Assembly: GCA_905216215.1 (NCBI GenBank)
Contig: CAJMSZ010000070.1
Coordinates: 1-5,572, forward strand
Reading direction: 5' to 3'
Length of the DNA: 5,572 nt
Source: an uncultured bacterium
GTDB lineage: Bacteria > Bacillota > Clostridia > Lachnospirales > Lachnospiraceae
Positions 5,339-5,572 of the stretch are shown in pieces (the first letter of the stretch is position 1; every line of letters starts with the position of its first letter). Position numbers and translations under genes: made by a program. The notes beneath the pieces were generated by a model. That model searched no databases. It saw only the letters and a list, made by a program, of their open reading frames with translations, and had not been told where the DNA came from.

Positions 5339-5572
5339 ATGAATATAGCAGTATTTGCATCCCATGGTGGAAGTGATTTACAAGCGATTATGGATGGGTG
5401 TAAGAATAATCAAATTAATGCAAAGGTGGCAGTTGTTATTAGTAACAATGGAAGTTCAATGGCTTTACAAAGAGTTGCTGGCGAAGGTATCCCAAACTAT
5501 CACCTTAGTGCCAAGAAATCAGGAAGTGAAGAGAGTTTGGCAACAGAGAGTTTAGATGTATTGTCTAAATAT
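5339..5572 (+). CDS. PurN-like formyltransferase, 5' part only
   Basis: The frame is open from ATG 5339 to the window edge and gives the first 78 residues of a protein usually near 200. The start MNIAVFASHGGSDLQAIMDG and the strand VAVVISNN (30-37) followed by ALQRVAGEGIPNYHL (42-56) match the N-terminal half of phosphoribosylglycinamide formyltransferase (GART). That enzyme transfers a formyl group from 10-formyltetrahydrofolate to GAR in purine synthesis. The usual GxGSN phosphate-binding loop reads GGSD here (10-13), so this may be a divergent paralogue. The catalytic Asn-His-Asp residues lie beyond the edge and cannot be checked. GGAG at 5326-5329 lies 9 bases before ATG 5339. An in-frame ATG at 5282, with AGGTGGG 9 bases upstream, would add 19 residues, but the fold begins naturally at 5339. 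The gene is separated from the mobilization operon by a terminator and may be cargo or host flank. The family is likely, the substrate uncertain. Confidence 0.7.
   Translation, partial: MNIAVFASHGGSDLQAIMDGCKNNQINAKVAVVISNNGSSMALQRVAGEGIPNYHLSAKKSGSEESLATESLDVLSKY

Noticed and set aside
1..5572. CRISPR array, tRNA or rRNA genes, insertion sequence with terminal repeats
   Set aside because: I saw no regularly spaced long repeats, no cloverleaf or rRNA-like segment, and no transposase gene flanked by inverted repeats.

Overview
The window reads as part of an integrative or mobilizable element from an anaerobic gut Clostridium relative, most likely Lachnospiraceae. The basis is the AT-leaning, purine-rich coding strand, strong GGAGG-type ribosome binding sites, a TnpV-family protein (known from Tn4451-type elements of clostridia) and a MobA/MobL-type relaxase. 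No species can be named from this sequence. All supported genes lie on the + strand.

Layout. 1-87 is the 3' end of an unidentified gene whose last residues resemble the C-terminus of RlmD-type rRNA methyltransferases. 88-386 is a non-coding leader that ends in a strong hairpin with a T-rich tail (288-334). A tight operon follows: a ParB-like protein (387-1409), TnpV (1429-1806), a ParM/StbA-type actin-like ATPase (1825-2763), and a small protein with a ribbon-helix-helix-like N-terminus and an acidic tail that looks like the ParR partner (2772-3314). Next is a 374-base stretch (3315-3688). It stays open in the relaxase frame, but it carries repeats near its start and three perfect inverted repeats near its end, so I read it as a probable centromere/oriT region. 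The MobL relaxase follows (3689-5179) and ends in a rho-independent terminator (5186-5221). After a short gap with a possible extended -10 promoter, a PurN-like formyltransferase gene begins (5339) and runs off the window.

How the genes may work together. ParM and the ParR-like protein would form a filament-based segregation pair, with the ParB-like protein as an extra DNA-binding or regulatory factor. No ParA is present here. The relaxase would nick at the adjacent oriT-like structures to start transfer. The maintenance and mobilization genes appear to be one transcription unit bounded by the 288-334 hairpin and the 5186-5221 terminator. The PurN-like gene is outside that unit and may be cargo or flanking chromosome.
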